Below, one piece after another: positions 19,154-36,480 of a stretch of DNA of 64,000 nucleotides. Source of the DNA: an uncultured Hyphomicrobiales bacterium (GTDB lineage Bacteria > Pseudomonadota > Alphaproteobacteria > Rhizobiales > Ancalomicrobiaceae); assembly GCA_903930435.1 (NCBI GenBank), contig CAIYYN010000020.1, positions 62,001-126,000 on the forward strand, written 5' to 3'. Position 1 is the first letter of the stretch. Every line of letters begins with the position of its first letter. A program made the position numbers and the translations under genes. Under the pieces are notes generated by a model, which saw nothing but the letters and a program-made list of their open reading frames with translations, was not told where the DNA came from and made no database searches.

Positions 19154-20638
19154 TCAAGACGGAACAGATATGTCCACGCCATCATCATCGATCGGATCGC
19201 CAATGCCATAACGGCGCAATTTGGCGTAGAGACCCTGCCGGCTCAGCCCGAGAATCTGAGCCGCCGACGCACGATTGTCATTGGTCAATTCGAGGGCAGC
19301 TTCGATGCACATATGCTCGACCATATCAGTGGTCTCGCGCACCAGTTCTTTCAGAGATACGCGCCCGACGAGTTCAGCAAGGTTCGTCACCGATTTTGCG
19401 AAGGTAGAGCTGCCTCTCGGCAACGACAGTGTCGCGCGCTGCCGGAGCACCCGGATCACCATCCCGTAGCACAGTGACGAGCCATGCATGGCCGAAACGC
19501 CAGTGACTTCCACCTCTTCGTGGCCCAGTTGCTCACTACGGACGATTGTCGCGAAATCGCGCATTGCGCCATGTTCACGCAAATTCGACACGATCAGATC
19601 AACGTCAACACCGGGTCGACCAACCCAGCGGTCAAGCCGCTGACCACGCGCCTGCTCGGCAGACGCCAGTTCGGCGAGCTCCAGAAAACTCTCGTTGACC
19701 TCGAGAATCCGCCTATCATTGTCAATCACGACAAAGGCTTCGGGAATCTTGCGCAGGATCTCGATCACCGGCAATCGGGCTGTGGAGGACTCGATTGGTG
19801 CCGAGGCTGACGCCAAACGGATCAGCAGATGCACCGTCTGGTCCGTTCGGAACGAAGACGCTGTCGCGTCAAGCTCAGTCCAGGACTCCGGCAGCACCAG
19901 TTTTGTCGGTTCGGAACGCCCGGCGACGCGCGCCAACTGGATGATTTCTTGCAACGCGACTTGACTGTCATCGCTGAAGAGATCGCGGAGATCAGCGCCC
20001 GTGACCTTTGAATTCGGCACGCCAAACAGACTGACCGCCGCCGGGTTTGCTTCCGTGACCTTGAGGCTGCTAGCCTCTGCCACCAGCAACGGTTCCGACG
20101 AGAGCTGGAACAGCATGCGATAGCGCGATTCCGCATTGCGGACGCGCGCATATTCTCGCTCTGCCGATCGTTGCAAATCGATGATTTTCTGCTGCAACTT
20201 TGCAATCGGCCTGAGATCGCGGCCCAACGCCAGCGTCCAACCTGACGGACCCACCTGAACGACGGAGAACTGGGCCGGCAGTTCAAAATCCTCGGAAATG
20301 GCCAGATTGATCTCGCGGCCCCTTATTTTCTTGCCAGTTGCCGCATCGCGCAACATGGCGTCGACCTTCGGTTTGCTTTCGACGGTAGCGACATCGATCC
20401 AGCGCTGCCCAGCACATCCCTTTAAAGCCGCATGTTCAAGGTTTTCGCCGACCGACACGTCCACGATTACGCCGTCGTCATCAATCAGAAAGGCCAGATC
20501 GGATACAGCTGCAACGATATTTGCGACCGCTACCGGCTCGATCGCACCGGTACGGTCCCCTGATCTGGAGGCATTTATCAAGCCATTTAAGAACACCGAG
20601 GCCTCCGTGGCCGATCGGTTAAATGTTTGATCCCGCAT
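19154..20638 (-). CDS. ppsR: Photosynthesis repressor PpsR/CrtJ
   Basis: A 494-residue regulator with PAS-like domains (about 35-140, 170-275, 290-400) joined by a helical linker (about 145-170), and a C-terminal Fis-type helix-turn-helix (about 440-478, RASAAQILGLSRQGLYAKL). Known PpsR represses bch, crt and puf genes under high O2 or light by binding TGT-N12-ACA; such sites occur in this window. Cys444 sits in the HTH at the place of the redox-active Cys of Rhodobacter PpsR. No Cys is visible in the region of the second redox Cys between the PAS domains (others are Cys75 and Cys390). ATG 20638 is preceded by an in-frame ATG-TAA. Confidence 0.95.
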   Translation of the reverse strand: MRDQTFNRSATEASVFLNGLINASRSGDRTGAIEPVAVANIVAAVSDLAFLIDDDGVIVDVSVGENLEHAALKGCAGQRWIDVATVESKPKVDAMLRDAATGKKIRGREINLAISEDFELPAQFSVVQVGPSGWTLALGRDLRPIAKLQQKIIDLQRSAEREYARVRNAESRYRMLFQLSSEPLLVAEASSLKVTEANPAAVSLFGVPNSKVTGADLRDLFSDDSQVALQEIIQLARVAGRSEPTKLVLPESWTELDATASSFRTDQTVHLLIRLASASAPIESSTARLPVIEILRKIPEAFVVIDNDRRILEVNESFLELAELASAEQARGQRLDRWVGRPGVDVDLIVSNLREHGAMRDFATIVRSEQLGHEEVEVTGVSAMHGSSLCYGMVIRVLRQRATLSLPRGSSTFAKSVTNLAELVGRVSLKELVRETTDMVEHMCIEAALELTNDNRASAAQILGLSRQGLYAKLRRYGIGDPIDDDGVDISVPS

Positions 20639-20650
20639 TTACATGCGCTC

Positions 20651-21541
20651 CTAGCTGACCCGCGTCATCGTTCTTGTTTGAACGATCGCCTGACGCGCGT
20701 CAACAGCGGACGCGTCTGCCCCAACCAACAATACACGTTCGGGATGATCGTTGAACCAAGATCCACCAACAAGTATGCGCATATTGGGATTGAGAGAGTG
20801 TAGTCTTATCGATTTAATTAAACCCACAAGCGCGGGTTCAAATATTTCGCAACTCAGAGATAGTCCGATCACGTCGAAACGTGACTTTTGCACCATGTAA
20901 ACCAGTTCGTTCTGGTTTCCATCGACTTTAGAGGTAACGTCCCATCCGGCACGGCGAAAAAACTCTTCGACCATCAGAATGCCAAACGAGTGTTGTTCGC
21001 CAGGAGTCGGCGACAACAGGATCCTGCTGGGATCTTGCGAATAATCAGGCTTGATTTCGAACGACCGGCTCACCTCGCGCAACAACTGATTGAGACGAAA
21101 CAAGCCGACTGTCACATCCATGAAATCACATGTGTCATCCTCCCACATGCGGCCAAGCAGGCGGGCGGCCGGCGTCAACAGATCGAGGAAGATCGCCTCA
21201 AGCGAGACGCCTGAGGCGAAAATCGCCGCTACCTGCGCAATCGCAACCTCAACCTCATGCTCCATGACGAGCCTCACAAAGCGCTCCACGTCATTGACAC
21301 CGATGACCGTGGTCACGTCAGACGGCAACTTCAGCGTCGCCGCATCTGTTTTGTGCTGAAGTAATAAACGAGGAATAAACTCGCCTTCAATCGTCTTGGC
21401 GAGCTTCAATACTTCTTCTGGATCAAGACCTTCATTGTCTTTTTTCTGTTTTCCGAGCGACGAGGTCACAAAACGACGGTTCTTCGTCTTCTCTCTGTCG
21501 AAACAGTCAGAGACATCGGAAACCCTGCCGAGGTAATCCAT
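20651..21541 (-). CDS. ppaA: PpaA/AerR, cobalamin-binding PpsR antirepressor
   Basis: A 296-residue regulator. An N-terminal helical SCHIC-like region (about 70-160) precedes a B12-binding Rossmann domain (about 170-290). The EQHSFGILMVEEFFRRAGW block contains His184 at the position of the light-sensing cobalamin ligand of AerR, and GGSWFNDHPE lies near the C-terminus. AerR/PpaA relieves PpsR repression in response to light and O2. It lies 12 bases upstream of ppsR on the same strand, forming a regulatory operon divergent from bchF. Confidence 0.93.
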   Translation of the reverse strand: MDYLGRVSDVSDCFDREKTKNRRFVTSSLGKQKKDNEGLDPEEVLKLAKTIEGEFIPRLLLQHKTDAATLKLPSDVTTVIGVNDVERFVRLVMEHEVEVAIAQVAAIFASGVSLEAIFLDLLTPAARLLGRMWEDDTCDFMDVTVGLFRLNQLLREVSRSFEIKPDYSQDPSRILLSPTPGEQHSFGILMVEEFFRRAGWDVTSKVDGNQNELVYMVQKSRFDVIGLSLSCEIFEPALVGLIKSIRLHSLNPNMRILVGGSWFNDHPERVLLVGADASAVDARQAIVQTRTMTRVS

Positions 21542-21885
21542 GCCAGCCTCCCCAAGACTGTTCGTTCTATATTTATATCAATTAGGGACAATGTCTCACC
21601 GGCTTAATTCCGAGTCAATCGCATCCCCTTCGAGTTTGAAATTATTTAGGGCGACACATACCCGGGTCAATGGCGCTGAAATCCTCGTGGATGCGCAAAG
21701 CCATAGGCTCGTTTCGCCCCTTTCACCTTGTCGAAAGGGTCGTCAAAACGGTCAAAACCAGTTCTCACGATTTAATAGAACTGTAAATTTTGATTTACGT
21801 CAAGCTGGATTGACATTCCCATTCGAGCGGCTCTATCTTCTGGTGAACGAGGCGGCAATGTTGCCCAAACAGAGGAGGAGAGATC
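21542..21885. promoter_or_regulatory. ppaA-bchF divergent intergenic region with bchF promoter
   Basis: About 344 bases without a gene. Facing bchF is TTGACA (21810-21815), 18 bases, TATCTT (21834-21839), giving a leader of about 40 bases. Around the -35 are two imperfect PpsR sites, TGT-N12-ACG (21782-21799) and CGT-N12-ACA (21798-21815), each one base from consensus and overlapping rather than spaced by 8. The -35/ACA overlap is the same design as at bchC. The remaining part toward ppaA is AT-rich with no motif that I trust. Confidence 0.6.
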
Positions 21886-30005
<8,120 letters not shown>

Positions 30006-30006
<1 letters not shown>

Positions 30007-30704
30007 TGAGCACAGGCACCTATCTCGAGCGGCGTGGCCAGATCCAGACCTATTTCGACCGCACAGCGGTCGACGCCTGGCGGCGGTTGACGTCAGACGC
30101 ACCGGTCGGTTCGATCCGCGCTACGGTCCGCGCCGGTCGCAACGCAATGCGGACCACCCTTCTGTCCTGGTTGCCGGAGGATCTCTCAGGCCGACGGTTG
30201 CTGGATGCCGGCTGCGGGACCGGCGCACTGTCGATCGAAGTGGCCAAGCGCGGGGCCGAGGTTGTCGGGATCGACATTGCCCCGACGATCATCGAGATGG
30301 CGGAGGAGCGGATGCCGCCCGAATTCCGCGAGCGTATCCGGTTTCATGCTGGCGATATGCTCGAAGCCAGCCACGGGACCTTTGATCACGTCGTGGCGAT
30401 GGACAGCATCATCCACTACGAGGATCGCGACATCACGGGCGTCCTTGCTGGACTTGCGGCCCGCACGCGTCATTCGATTGCCTTCACGTTTGCGCCCCGG
30501 ACGCCCCTGCTGGCAGCGATGCATTCCATCGGCCGTCTGTTCCCGCGTGGCGATCGTGCTCCGTCCATCGAACCCGTGGCAGAAGCCCGCCTGCGTCGCC
30601 TGATCGCGACCGACCCACGCCTCAAGGGGTGGCAGGTTGCCCGCACGGAACGCGTCACGTCTGGCTTCTACATCAGCCAGGGACTGGAACTGGTGCGCAC
30701 ATGA
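30006..30704 (+). CDS. bchM: Magnesium protoporphyrin IX O-methyltransferase
   Basis: A 232-residue SAM-dependent methyltransferase esterifying the C13 propionate of Mg-protoporphyrin IX, the substrate step before AcsF. The SAM motif LLDAGCGTGALSIE (about 65-78) and the family C-terminus RVTSGFYISQGLELVR are present. It begins within the bchL stop (TGATG) and ends in an ATGA overlap with lhaA. Confidence 0.96.
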
Positions 30705-32143
30705 AACGGATCGGCGACTTCGCAGCAGTCTGGAAAAAGCTGGGGACGCAGTTCCTTCCGTTTGCCGATGCGGCAACGGAAGACCTGCCGCTCGGCCGAC
30801 TACTGCGGCTGTCGCTGTTTCAGGTGACCGTCGGGATGGCGATGGTGCTGCTTGTCGGCACATTGAACCGTGTCATGATCGTCGAACTCGGCGTTTCCAC
30901 CACATTCGTTGCCTGCGTCGTTGCTCTTCCGCTCATATTCGCTCCGTTGCGCGCCCTGATCGGCTTCCGGTCGGACAATCATCGCTCCTATCTCGGCTGG
31001 AAGCGGGTTCCCTATATCTGGATGGGAACGATGAGCCAGTTCGGCGGCCTCGCCATCCTGCCATTCGCGCTGCTGATCCTCTCAGGCGACACGACTGGTC
31101 CAGCCTGGATAGGCGAAGTGGCGGCAGGACTGGCGTTCCTGTTGGTCGGCGCTGGCTTGCAGACGGCCCAGACAGCCGGGCTCGCGCTGGCAACGGATCT
31201 TTCAACCGAAGCCGCCAGACCAAAGGTCGTTGCACTCATGCATGTTATGCTGCTGGTGGGCATGGCAGCTGCAAGCTTTGTCTTCTCCTTTGCCTTGAAG
31301 AACTTCTCGGAGCTGCGCCTGATCCAGGTAATCCAGGGGGCCGCTGTCACGACGATGGCGCTGAACCTGATCGCACTCTGGAAGCAGGAAGCGCGCGACC
31401 CGAGCCGGACCCGGCATGCAGAGGTCAGGCCATCGTTCTTCGAGACGTGGCGTGCGTTTTCGGCAAACCGGAACGCCAAGCGGTTTCTGGTCACGGTCGC
31501 GCTCGGCACCGCTGCATTCAACATGCAGGACATCGTTCTGGAGCCCTATGGCGGCGAAATCCTGCATCTGGGCGTCGGCGAGACGTCGGCGCTGACCGCC
31601 CTGCTCGCCCTTGGCGCGCTGGCTGCATTCGGGCTCGCCGCACGGCTCTTGCAGCGCGGCACGGACGCCTGCCGGATTGCGGCGATCGGTTTGATCGCGG
31701 GATTGCCAGCCTTTGCAGCGGTCGGCCTGGCCGCCCCGATGGACTCACCCATGCTCTTTCGGTGCGGGACCCTGATGATCGGTTTCGGTGGGGGACTGTT
31801 CGCCATCGGTACGCTGACCGCTGCAATGTCACTCGAAAAGGCCGGACGGACAGGCCTGGCGCTTGGTGCCTGGGGTGCTGCGCAGGCAACGAGCGCGGGC
31901 ATCGCCATCGCCGGCGGCGGGGCCTTACGCGATTTCATCACGGGCCTTGCAGATAACGGCGTACTCGGCCCGGCAGTTGTCGGACCAGCGGCGGGTTACA
32001 GCGCGGTCTACCAGAGCGAACTGGCCCTTCTCTTCATGACTCTGATTGCAATTGGACCATTGGTGCGTCGACCGGTTTCAACCGCTCACGCCACAGACCC
32101 GACCACCCCCAATACCTATGGCATGGCCCAGCCGCTCGGCTGA
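30701..32143 (+). CDS. lhaA: LhaA, light-harvesting 1 assembly protein (PucC family)
   Basis: A 480-residue, 12-helix MFS-type protein of the BCD family, specific assembly factor for the LH1 complex. Typical blocks are LSLFQVTVGMAMVLLVGTLNRVM, FRSDNHRSYLGWKRVPYIWMG and NMQDIVLEPYGGEI. ATGA overlap with bchM fixes the start at 30701; a longer frame to 30629 lies inside bchM. Position between bchM and puhA is the conserved one. Confidence 0.95.
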   Translation: MKRIGDFAAVWKKLGTQFLPFADAATEDLPLGRLLRLSLFQVTVGMAMVLLVGTLNRVMIVELGVSTTFVACVVALPLIFAPLRALIGFRSDNHRSYLGWKRVPYIWMGTMSQFGGLAILPFALLILSGDTTGPAWIGEVAAGLAFLLVGAGLQTAQTAGLALATDLSTEAARPKVVALMHVMLLVGMAAASFVFSFALKNFSELRLIQVIQGAAVTTMALNLIALWKQEARDPSRTRHAEVRPSFFETWRAFSANRNAKRFLVTVALGTAAFNMQDIVLEPYGGEILHLGVGETSALTALLALGALAAFGLAARLLQRGTDACRIAAIGLIAGLPAFAAVGLAAPMDSPMLFRCGTLMIGFGGGLFAIGTLTAAMSLEKAGRTGLALGAWGAAQATSAGIAIAGGGALRDFITGLADNGVLGPAVVGPAAGYSAVYQSELALLFMTLIAIGPLVRRPVSTAHATDPTTPNTYGMAQPLG

Positions 32144-32166
32144 CGCTATCTCTGAGGAGAACGACG

Positions 32167-32943
32167 ATGACATACAACGGTTTTCTATCCCACATAGATC
32201 TTGCGCAGGTGGTCCTGTACATCTTCTGGCTGTTTTTCTCTGCCCTGATCTTGTATCTGGTCCGCGAAAACAAGCGTGAAGGCTATCCTCTCGTGGCCGA
32301 TGTCGCTGATCGCAGCTACGGCGCCTGGATCGGCTGGCCGGATCTGCCAAAGCCAAAGACCTACATCCTGCCGCACGGCGGAACGGTCACGGTCCCCAAT
32401 TCCAAGCAAGACGCCCGAACCATCAACCTGACACCGAGCGCTCCGTTCCCTGGCGCACCGCTTGAGCCAACCGGCAATCCGCTCATCGATGGCGTCGGTC
32501 CGGCGTCCTACGCCGAACGGGCTGACGTTCCTGATCTGACGCTGGAAGGCGATCCCAAGATTGTGCCTCTGCGCGTGGCACCAGACTTCAGCGTCGCGAC
32601 CCGCGATCCAGACCCTCGGGGCATGGCTGTCATCGGCACAGATGGACGCATCGCCGGGACGGTCACCGACGCCTGGGTCGACAAATCCGAGTATATTTTC
32701 AGATACTTCGAGATGGAAGTTGGTGAAGCAGGGCGGCACATCCTCCTGCCGGTCACCTTCTGCCGCGTCGATGCAGGCAATCGTCAGATCCGCGTCAAGG
32801 CGATCACGGCGGCTCAGTTCGCCGATGTACCGGGCCTGGCAAATCCGGACCAGGTCACGTTCCTCGAGGAAGACAAGATCTGTGGCTATTACGGTGGCGG
32901 CTACCTCTACGCGACGCCGGACAGAGCGGAGCCCCTGATATGA
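32167..32943 (+). CDS. puhA: Photosynthetic reaction centre H subunit
   Basis: A 258-residue subunit with one N-terminal membrane helix (about 12-32) and a cytoplasmic PRC-barrel. It caps the L/M pair and guides protons to QB. DRSYGAWIGWPDLPKPKTYILPHGG is spread over about 48-72, and the C-terminal VTFLEEDKICGYYGGGYLYA is the family end. GAGGA ribosome-binding site at 32153-32157. ATGA overlap with puhB. Confidence 0.97.
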   Translation: MTYNGFLSHIDLAQVVLYIFWLFFSALILYLVRENKREGYPLVADVADRSYGAWIGWPDLPKPKTYILPHGGTVTVPNSKQDARTINLTPSAPFPGAPLEPTGNPLIDGVGPASYAERADVPDLTLEGDPKIVPLRVAPDFSVATRDPDPRGMAVIGTDGRIAGTVTDAWVDKSEYIFRYFEMEVGEAGRHILLPVTFCRVDAGNRQIRVKAITAAQFADVPGLANPDQVTFLEEDKICGYYGGGYLYATPDRAEPLI

Positions 32944-33635
32944 GCGCGCTCCTTGACCACGCCGACGGTGAGCCGGAGGTTCTCCACAACCACGCGCTCC
33001 CCGATGAACTGCCGGTTGGTGAACGTCTGCTCTGGCAGGGTGTTCCTGACGTCAAATCGACGGCACTGCATGTCTTCCATGTGCGCAAGGTCGCGGTTTA
33101 TTTCGTCGCCCTGATGATATGGCGGTTTCTTGACCGGCTTTCCGATGGTGCATCGGTACAGGACTCGTTGACCTTTGCGCTTTGGTTCCTGCCAGTGGCG
33201 ATAGCCGGGCTGGCCCTGCTGACAGTTCTCTCCGTTCTGACAGCGAAGACGACGATCTACACGATCACCACAAAACGGGTCGTGTTTCGGATCGGCATCG
33301 CGCTCTCGATGACAGTGAACCTACCGTTCAAGGTCGTCGAGGCAGCAAGCCTGAAACTGTTCAAGGACGGTAGCGGCGATATCGCGCTGCAGCTGCAACC
33401 CGACAACAAGACGGCCTACGCCGTGCTCTGGCCGCATGCCCGCCGCTGGTACCTGACGCACCCGCAACCGACACTGCGTTCGATCCCCAATGCGCGCGAC
33501 GTCGCCGACATCCTGTCGGAGTCGCTGGCCAGCCTGTCGCTGTCATCTGACGCACCCTTGCTCCGGCATACGGTGAACGGCAGAGGCGAGCAAGTGATGA
33601 CGCCGGTTCTGGCCTATCCAGCCGCCGCCGAATGA
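32940..33635 (+). CDS. puhB: Photosynthetic complex assembly protein PuhB
   Basis: A 231-residue membrane protein with a PH-like domain; LPVGERLLWQGVPD (about 24-37) and two or three hydrophobic helices (about 50-110), then TIYTITTKRVVFRIGIAL. PuhB is a reaction-centre assembly factor in Rhodobacter. Overlaps puhA as ATGA, so made in step with the H subunit. Confidence 0.93.
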   Translation: MSALLDHADGEPEVLHNHALPDELPVGERLLWQGVPDVKSTALHVFHVRKVAVYFVALMIWRFLDRLSDGASVQDSLTFALWFLPVAIAGLALLTVLSVLTAKTTIYTITTKRVVFRIGIALSMTVNLPFKVVEAASLKLFKDGSGDIALQLQPDNKTAYAVLWPHARRWYLTHPQPTLRSIPNARDVADILSESLASLSLSSDAPLLRHTVNGRGEQVMTPVLAYPAAAE

Positions 33636-33663
33636 CGACGCGATCGAGAACGAGGAGGACACA

Positions 33664-34113
33664 ATGAGCGATAGTCTGGCAGCAAAACCTTTTCCGCGCG
33701 GTGCCGTGATCGCGGCAGGCGTGATGGTGATGTTGTCGCTCGCTGCCGCCTCGTTGGCACGGTTCACCGGGATCGGTCGCGATGAACCCGTCGCGGCAGC
33801 CACCCTGGCCAGCCGTACGGTGCAATTTTCTGATCGAACCGATGGGGCTGTCATCGTCACTGACGCCGTGAACGGCCATGAGGTCGCAGTGCTTGCACCG
33901 GGCACCAACGGTTTCGTGCGCGGTGTCATGCGCGGCCTCGCCCGCAACAGGCGGCTTGCCGGTGTTGGTGATGCTCCGCCGTTTCAAATTATCCAGCGCG
34001 TCGACGGGCGTCTTGACCTCGTCGATCCTTCAACCGGCCGCGACATCGCGCTGGACGCCTTCGGGCATACCCAGGTCGAGGCCTTCGCAGTGCTCTTGAA
34101 CGCAAAGGAATGA
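33664..34113 (+). CDS. puhC: Photosynthetic complex assembly protein PuhC
   Basis: A 149-residue protein with one N-terminal membrane helix (about 14-34) and a periplasmic domain, SRTVQFSDRTDGAVIV to FGHTQVEAFAVLL. PuhC contributes to LH1 and reaction-centre organisation. GAGGA ribosome-binding site 8 bases before the ATG. The next gene starts 4 bases after its stop. Confidence 0.9.
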   Translation: MSDSLAAKPFPRGAVIAAGVMVMLSLAAASLARFTGIGRDEPVAAATLASRTVQFSDRTDGAVIVTDAVNGHEVAVLAPGTNGFVRGVMRGLARNRRLAGVGDAPPFQIIQRVDGRLDLVDPSTGRDIALDAFGHTQVEAFAVLLNAKE

Positions 34114-34117
34114 CCTC

Positions 34118-34417
34118 ATGAGCATCTGGTTCCCCGGACGTACGACCATCACGGTGCCCTGCACCGTAGACGTCGAGCACACCCATGAGCGTCTGCATGC
34201 TCATGTCGATCTGGACGGAGTTCTGCTCGGTCCCGGCGACGAAGTGCAGGTGCATGGCGCGCCGACACATGTCTCTTTCGGGGAGCATGTGATCCGCCGC
34301 TGTACCGCAACCATCACTCGGGCAGGCTGGCTTGAAGCCACCTTCACCAAGCTGATGGGTCACACCGAATTGACCGAACTTTACGAAGTCGGATTTTCAG
34401 ACGGGAGAGCGTCATGA
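34118..34417 (+). CDS. Conserved-type PGC hypothetical between puhC and acsF
   Basis: A 99-residue soluble, beta-rich protein of unknown function. No signal peptide, helix or known motif; it contains two Cys (about 15 and 66) and many His near the middle ([13 protein letters not shown]). It starts 4 bases after puhC and its stop overlaps acsF as ATGA (34414-34417), so it is a real operon member, and small unknown genes at this spot are common in alphaproteobacterial PGCs. A helper for AcsF is an inference from the coupling only. Confidence 0.75.
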   Translation: MSIWFPGRTTITVPCTVDVEHTHERLHAHVDLDGVLLGPGDEVQVHGAPTHVSFGEHVIRRCTATITRAGWLEATFTKLMGHTELTELYEVGFSDGRAS

Positions 34418-35496
34418 TCAGAATCGAAGGTGGCGGAGGCGCAGCCTCCATTAATCCAGGACTGACAAAGGAATTGGCCGAGACCGAAACCGTGCTCAGC
34501 CCCCGCTTCTACACGACCGACCATGCGGCGATGGACAAGATCGACGTGAGCCTCGTCCGGCATGAGTGGGATGAGATCATGGCCGAGTTGAAGGCCGACC
34601 ATAACAAGGGTCACTTTGAACGCAGTCCCGAGTTCGAAGCCTTCAAGCTCGCCGATCTCCCGCCGGACCTGCGTCAGGAGTTCACTGACTTCCTCATGAG
34701 CTCGCTGACCGCCGAATTCTCCGGTTGCGTGCTCTATGCCGAGATCAAGAAGCGCATCAAGAACGACGAGATCCGCAAGCTGTTCACGTACATGAGCCGC
34801 GATGAATCCCGCCACGCCGGCTTCATCAATGAGGTGCTGAAGGATGCCAAGATCGGCGTCGACCTGGGCTTTCTCGCCAAGACTAAGAAATACACGTACT
34901 TCCGGCCCAAGTTCATCTTCTACGCGACCTATCTTTCCGAAAAGATCGGCTATGCCCGCTACATCACGATCTTCCGGCAATTGGAGCGGAACCCGGAATA
35001 CCGGTTCCACCCCATCTTCAAATGGTTCGAGAAGTGGTGCAACGACGAGTTCCGTCATGGCGAGGCGTTTGCGCTCATCATGCGGGCTGATCCAAAGCTG
35101 ACATCCGGCCTCAACAAGCTCTGGATCCGGTTCTTCCTGCTGGCCGTTTTTGCGACCATGTACGTGCGTGATCACATGCGCCCTGCCTTTCACAAGGCGC
35201 TCGGCGTCGATCCGACCGATTATGACATGAAGGTCCTGCATCTGACGTCCGAGATTTCAAAGCAGGTTTTCCCGTTCACGCTGGATCTCGATCATCCCGT
35301 GATGCGGGCTGGCTTTGACCAGCTCTGGCATCTGGCGGAGGCGATGGAGCGGGCAAAGCAGCAAGGCGGCTTGGTCGGTGGCTTGAAGCGCGCGGTGCTT
35401 GGCGCACGTGTCTGCCTGAAGCTGGCGCGGCTTTATCTTTTGCCGACGAAATCCAACACGCTTCCCAAGAACGTGCGCCTGGCGGCAGCCTGGTAA
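34414..35496 (+). CDS. acsF: Aerobic Mg-protoporphyrin IX monomethyl ester oxidative cyclase
   Basis: A 360-residue di-iron enzyme forming the isocyclic ring E with O2. The two carboxylate-bridge motifs are complete: DESRH at 130-134 and DEFRH at 211-215. [14 protein letters not shown] is also diagnostic. It is the only cyclase in the window; the anaerobic BchE is absent, so bacteriochlorophyll synthesis encoded here requires oxygen. ATGA overlap with the upstream unknown gene. Confidence 0.97.
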   Translation: MIRIEGGGGAASINPGLTKELAETETVLSPRFYTTDHAAMDKIDVSLVRHEWDEIMAELKADHNKGHFERSPEFEAFKLADLPPDLRQEFTDFLMSSLTAEFSGCVLYAEIKKRIKNDEIRKLFTYMSRDESRHAGFINEVLKDAKIGVDLGFLAKTKKYTYFRPKFIFYATYLSEKIGYARYITIFRQLERNPEYRFHPIFKWFEKWCNDEFRHGEAFALIMRADPKLTSGLNKLWIRFFLLAVFATMYVRDHMRPAFHKALGVDPTDYDMKVLHLTSEISKQVFPFTLDLDHPVMRAGFDQLWHLAEAMERAKQQGGLVGGLKRAVLGARVCLKLARLYLLPTKSNTLPKNVRLAAAW

Positions 35497-35577
35497 GGCG
35501 AACGTCGTCGCCCTGCTTCCCAGCGTTGGGGAGCAGAGACCATCCGTCTGGCGGGATCGTATTTGGGGGAACGGGCA

Positions 35578-36447
35578 GTGCCTGTATTTGCGCAGCCAAT
35601 CATCTATGTCGTGCTTGTCTGGTGGTTCAGCACCGGCGCGATCCTCTATCTCGACGGTCTCCACGTCCGGACATTCCGCTGGACGGTGGCAGGTGCAAGC
35701 TGCGTGATGGCGATCTCGGTCGCCGTCGTGCTGGCAACCCTGTCGGACACGACGCCGTTTGGCGCCTATTTGGCCTTTACGGCGAGTCTGATGATCTGGG
35801 GCTGGAACGAAGTCCTGTTTCTGACCGGCTTCGTCACGGGACCGTACCGTCAGGCCTGCCCGGCGGATGCGCGGGGATGGCGACACTTCCGCTACGCAAG
35901 CCTCAGCATCCTGCACCATGAACTGCTCATTCTCGTCTCGGCGATGTGCCTGCTCATCGTGACACATGGTGCTGTAAATCAGGTCGCTTCACAGACGTTC
36001 CTTGTGCTCTGGGTCATGCGGCTTTCGACAAAACTCAACATCTTTCTCGGTGTCCCCAATCTCAGCGAGGAATTTCTGCCGGATCATCTCATCTATCTCG
36101 CCAGCTTCTTCCGCCGGCGAGCGATGAACCTCCTGTTTCCCGTATCGGTGACGGCCTCGACCGTGGCGCTCGTCATCCTGATCATGCGGACGTGGGCCCC
36201 CGGCACAACCGACTTCGAACGAACTGGCCTATCGCTCATCGCCACGCTGGTCGCACTTGGTCTGGTCGAACACTGGTTTCTCGTGTTGCCCATCCGGGTC
36301 TCGGATCTCTGGAGCTGGGGCTTTGCCTCACGCGCGAAAGATCCTCTCAAGAAGAAGGCGACGTCGAACCCATTGGGTCTGCGTCGCGACGTTTCTCTAA
36401 CCAAACCCGCTCAGACCGGCCCGATCACGCCGGCTGTCATTCCTTGA
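35578..36447 (+). CDS. puhE: Photosynthetic complex assembly protein PuhE
   Basis: A 289-residue membrane protein with about seven helices. The family marks WNEVLFLTGFVTGPYR, RHFRYASLSILHHELLI and RLSTKLNIFLGVPNLSEEFLP are present (the His-rich HHEL is in helix 4). I chose GTG 35578, which has GGGGGA 7 bases before it; a TTG at 35563 is an alternative. PuhE influences LH1/RC assembly and bacteriochlorophyll levels in Rhodobacter. Confidence 0.92.
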   Translation: MPVFAQPIIYVVLVWWFSTGAILYLDGLHVRTFRWTVAGASCVMAISVAVVLATLSDTTPFGAYLAFTASLMIWGWNEVLFLTGFVTGPYRQACPADARGWRHFRYASLSILHHELLILVSAMCLLIVTHGAVNQVASQTFLVLWVMRLSTKLNIFLGVPNLSEEFLPDHLIYLASFFRRRAMNLLFPVSVTASTVALVILIMRTWAPGTTDFERTGLSLIATLVALGLVEHWFLVLPIRVSDLWSWGFASRAKDPLKKKATSNPLGLRRDVSLTKPAQTGPITPAVIP

Positions 36448-36480
36448 TACCTCCAACCCCTTGCCTTCGGAGAAAGCCAT

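Noticed and set aside
30629-30700. Upstream in-frame extension of lhaA
   Set aside because: It is inside bchM; the ATGA overlap at 30701 and the family N-terminus mark the start.
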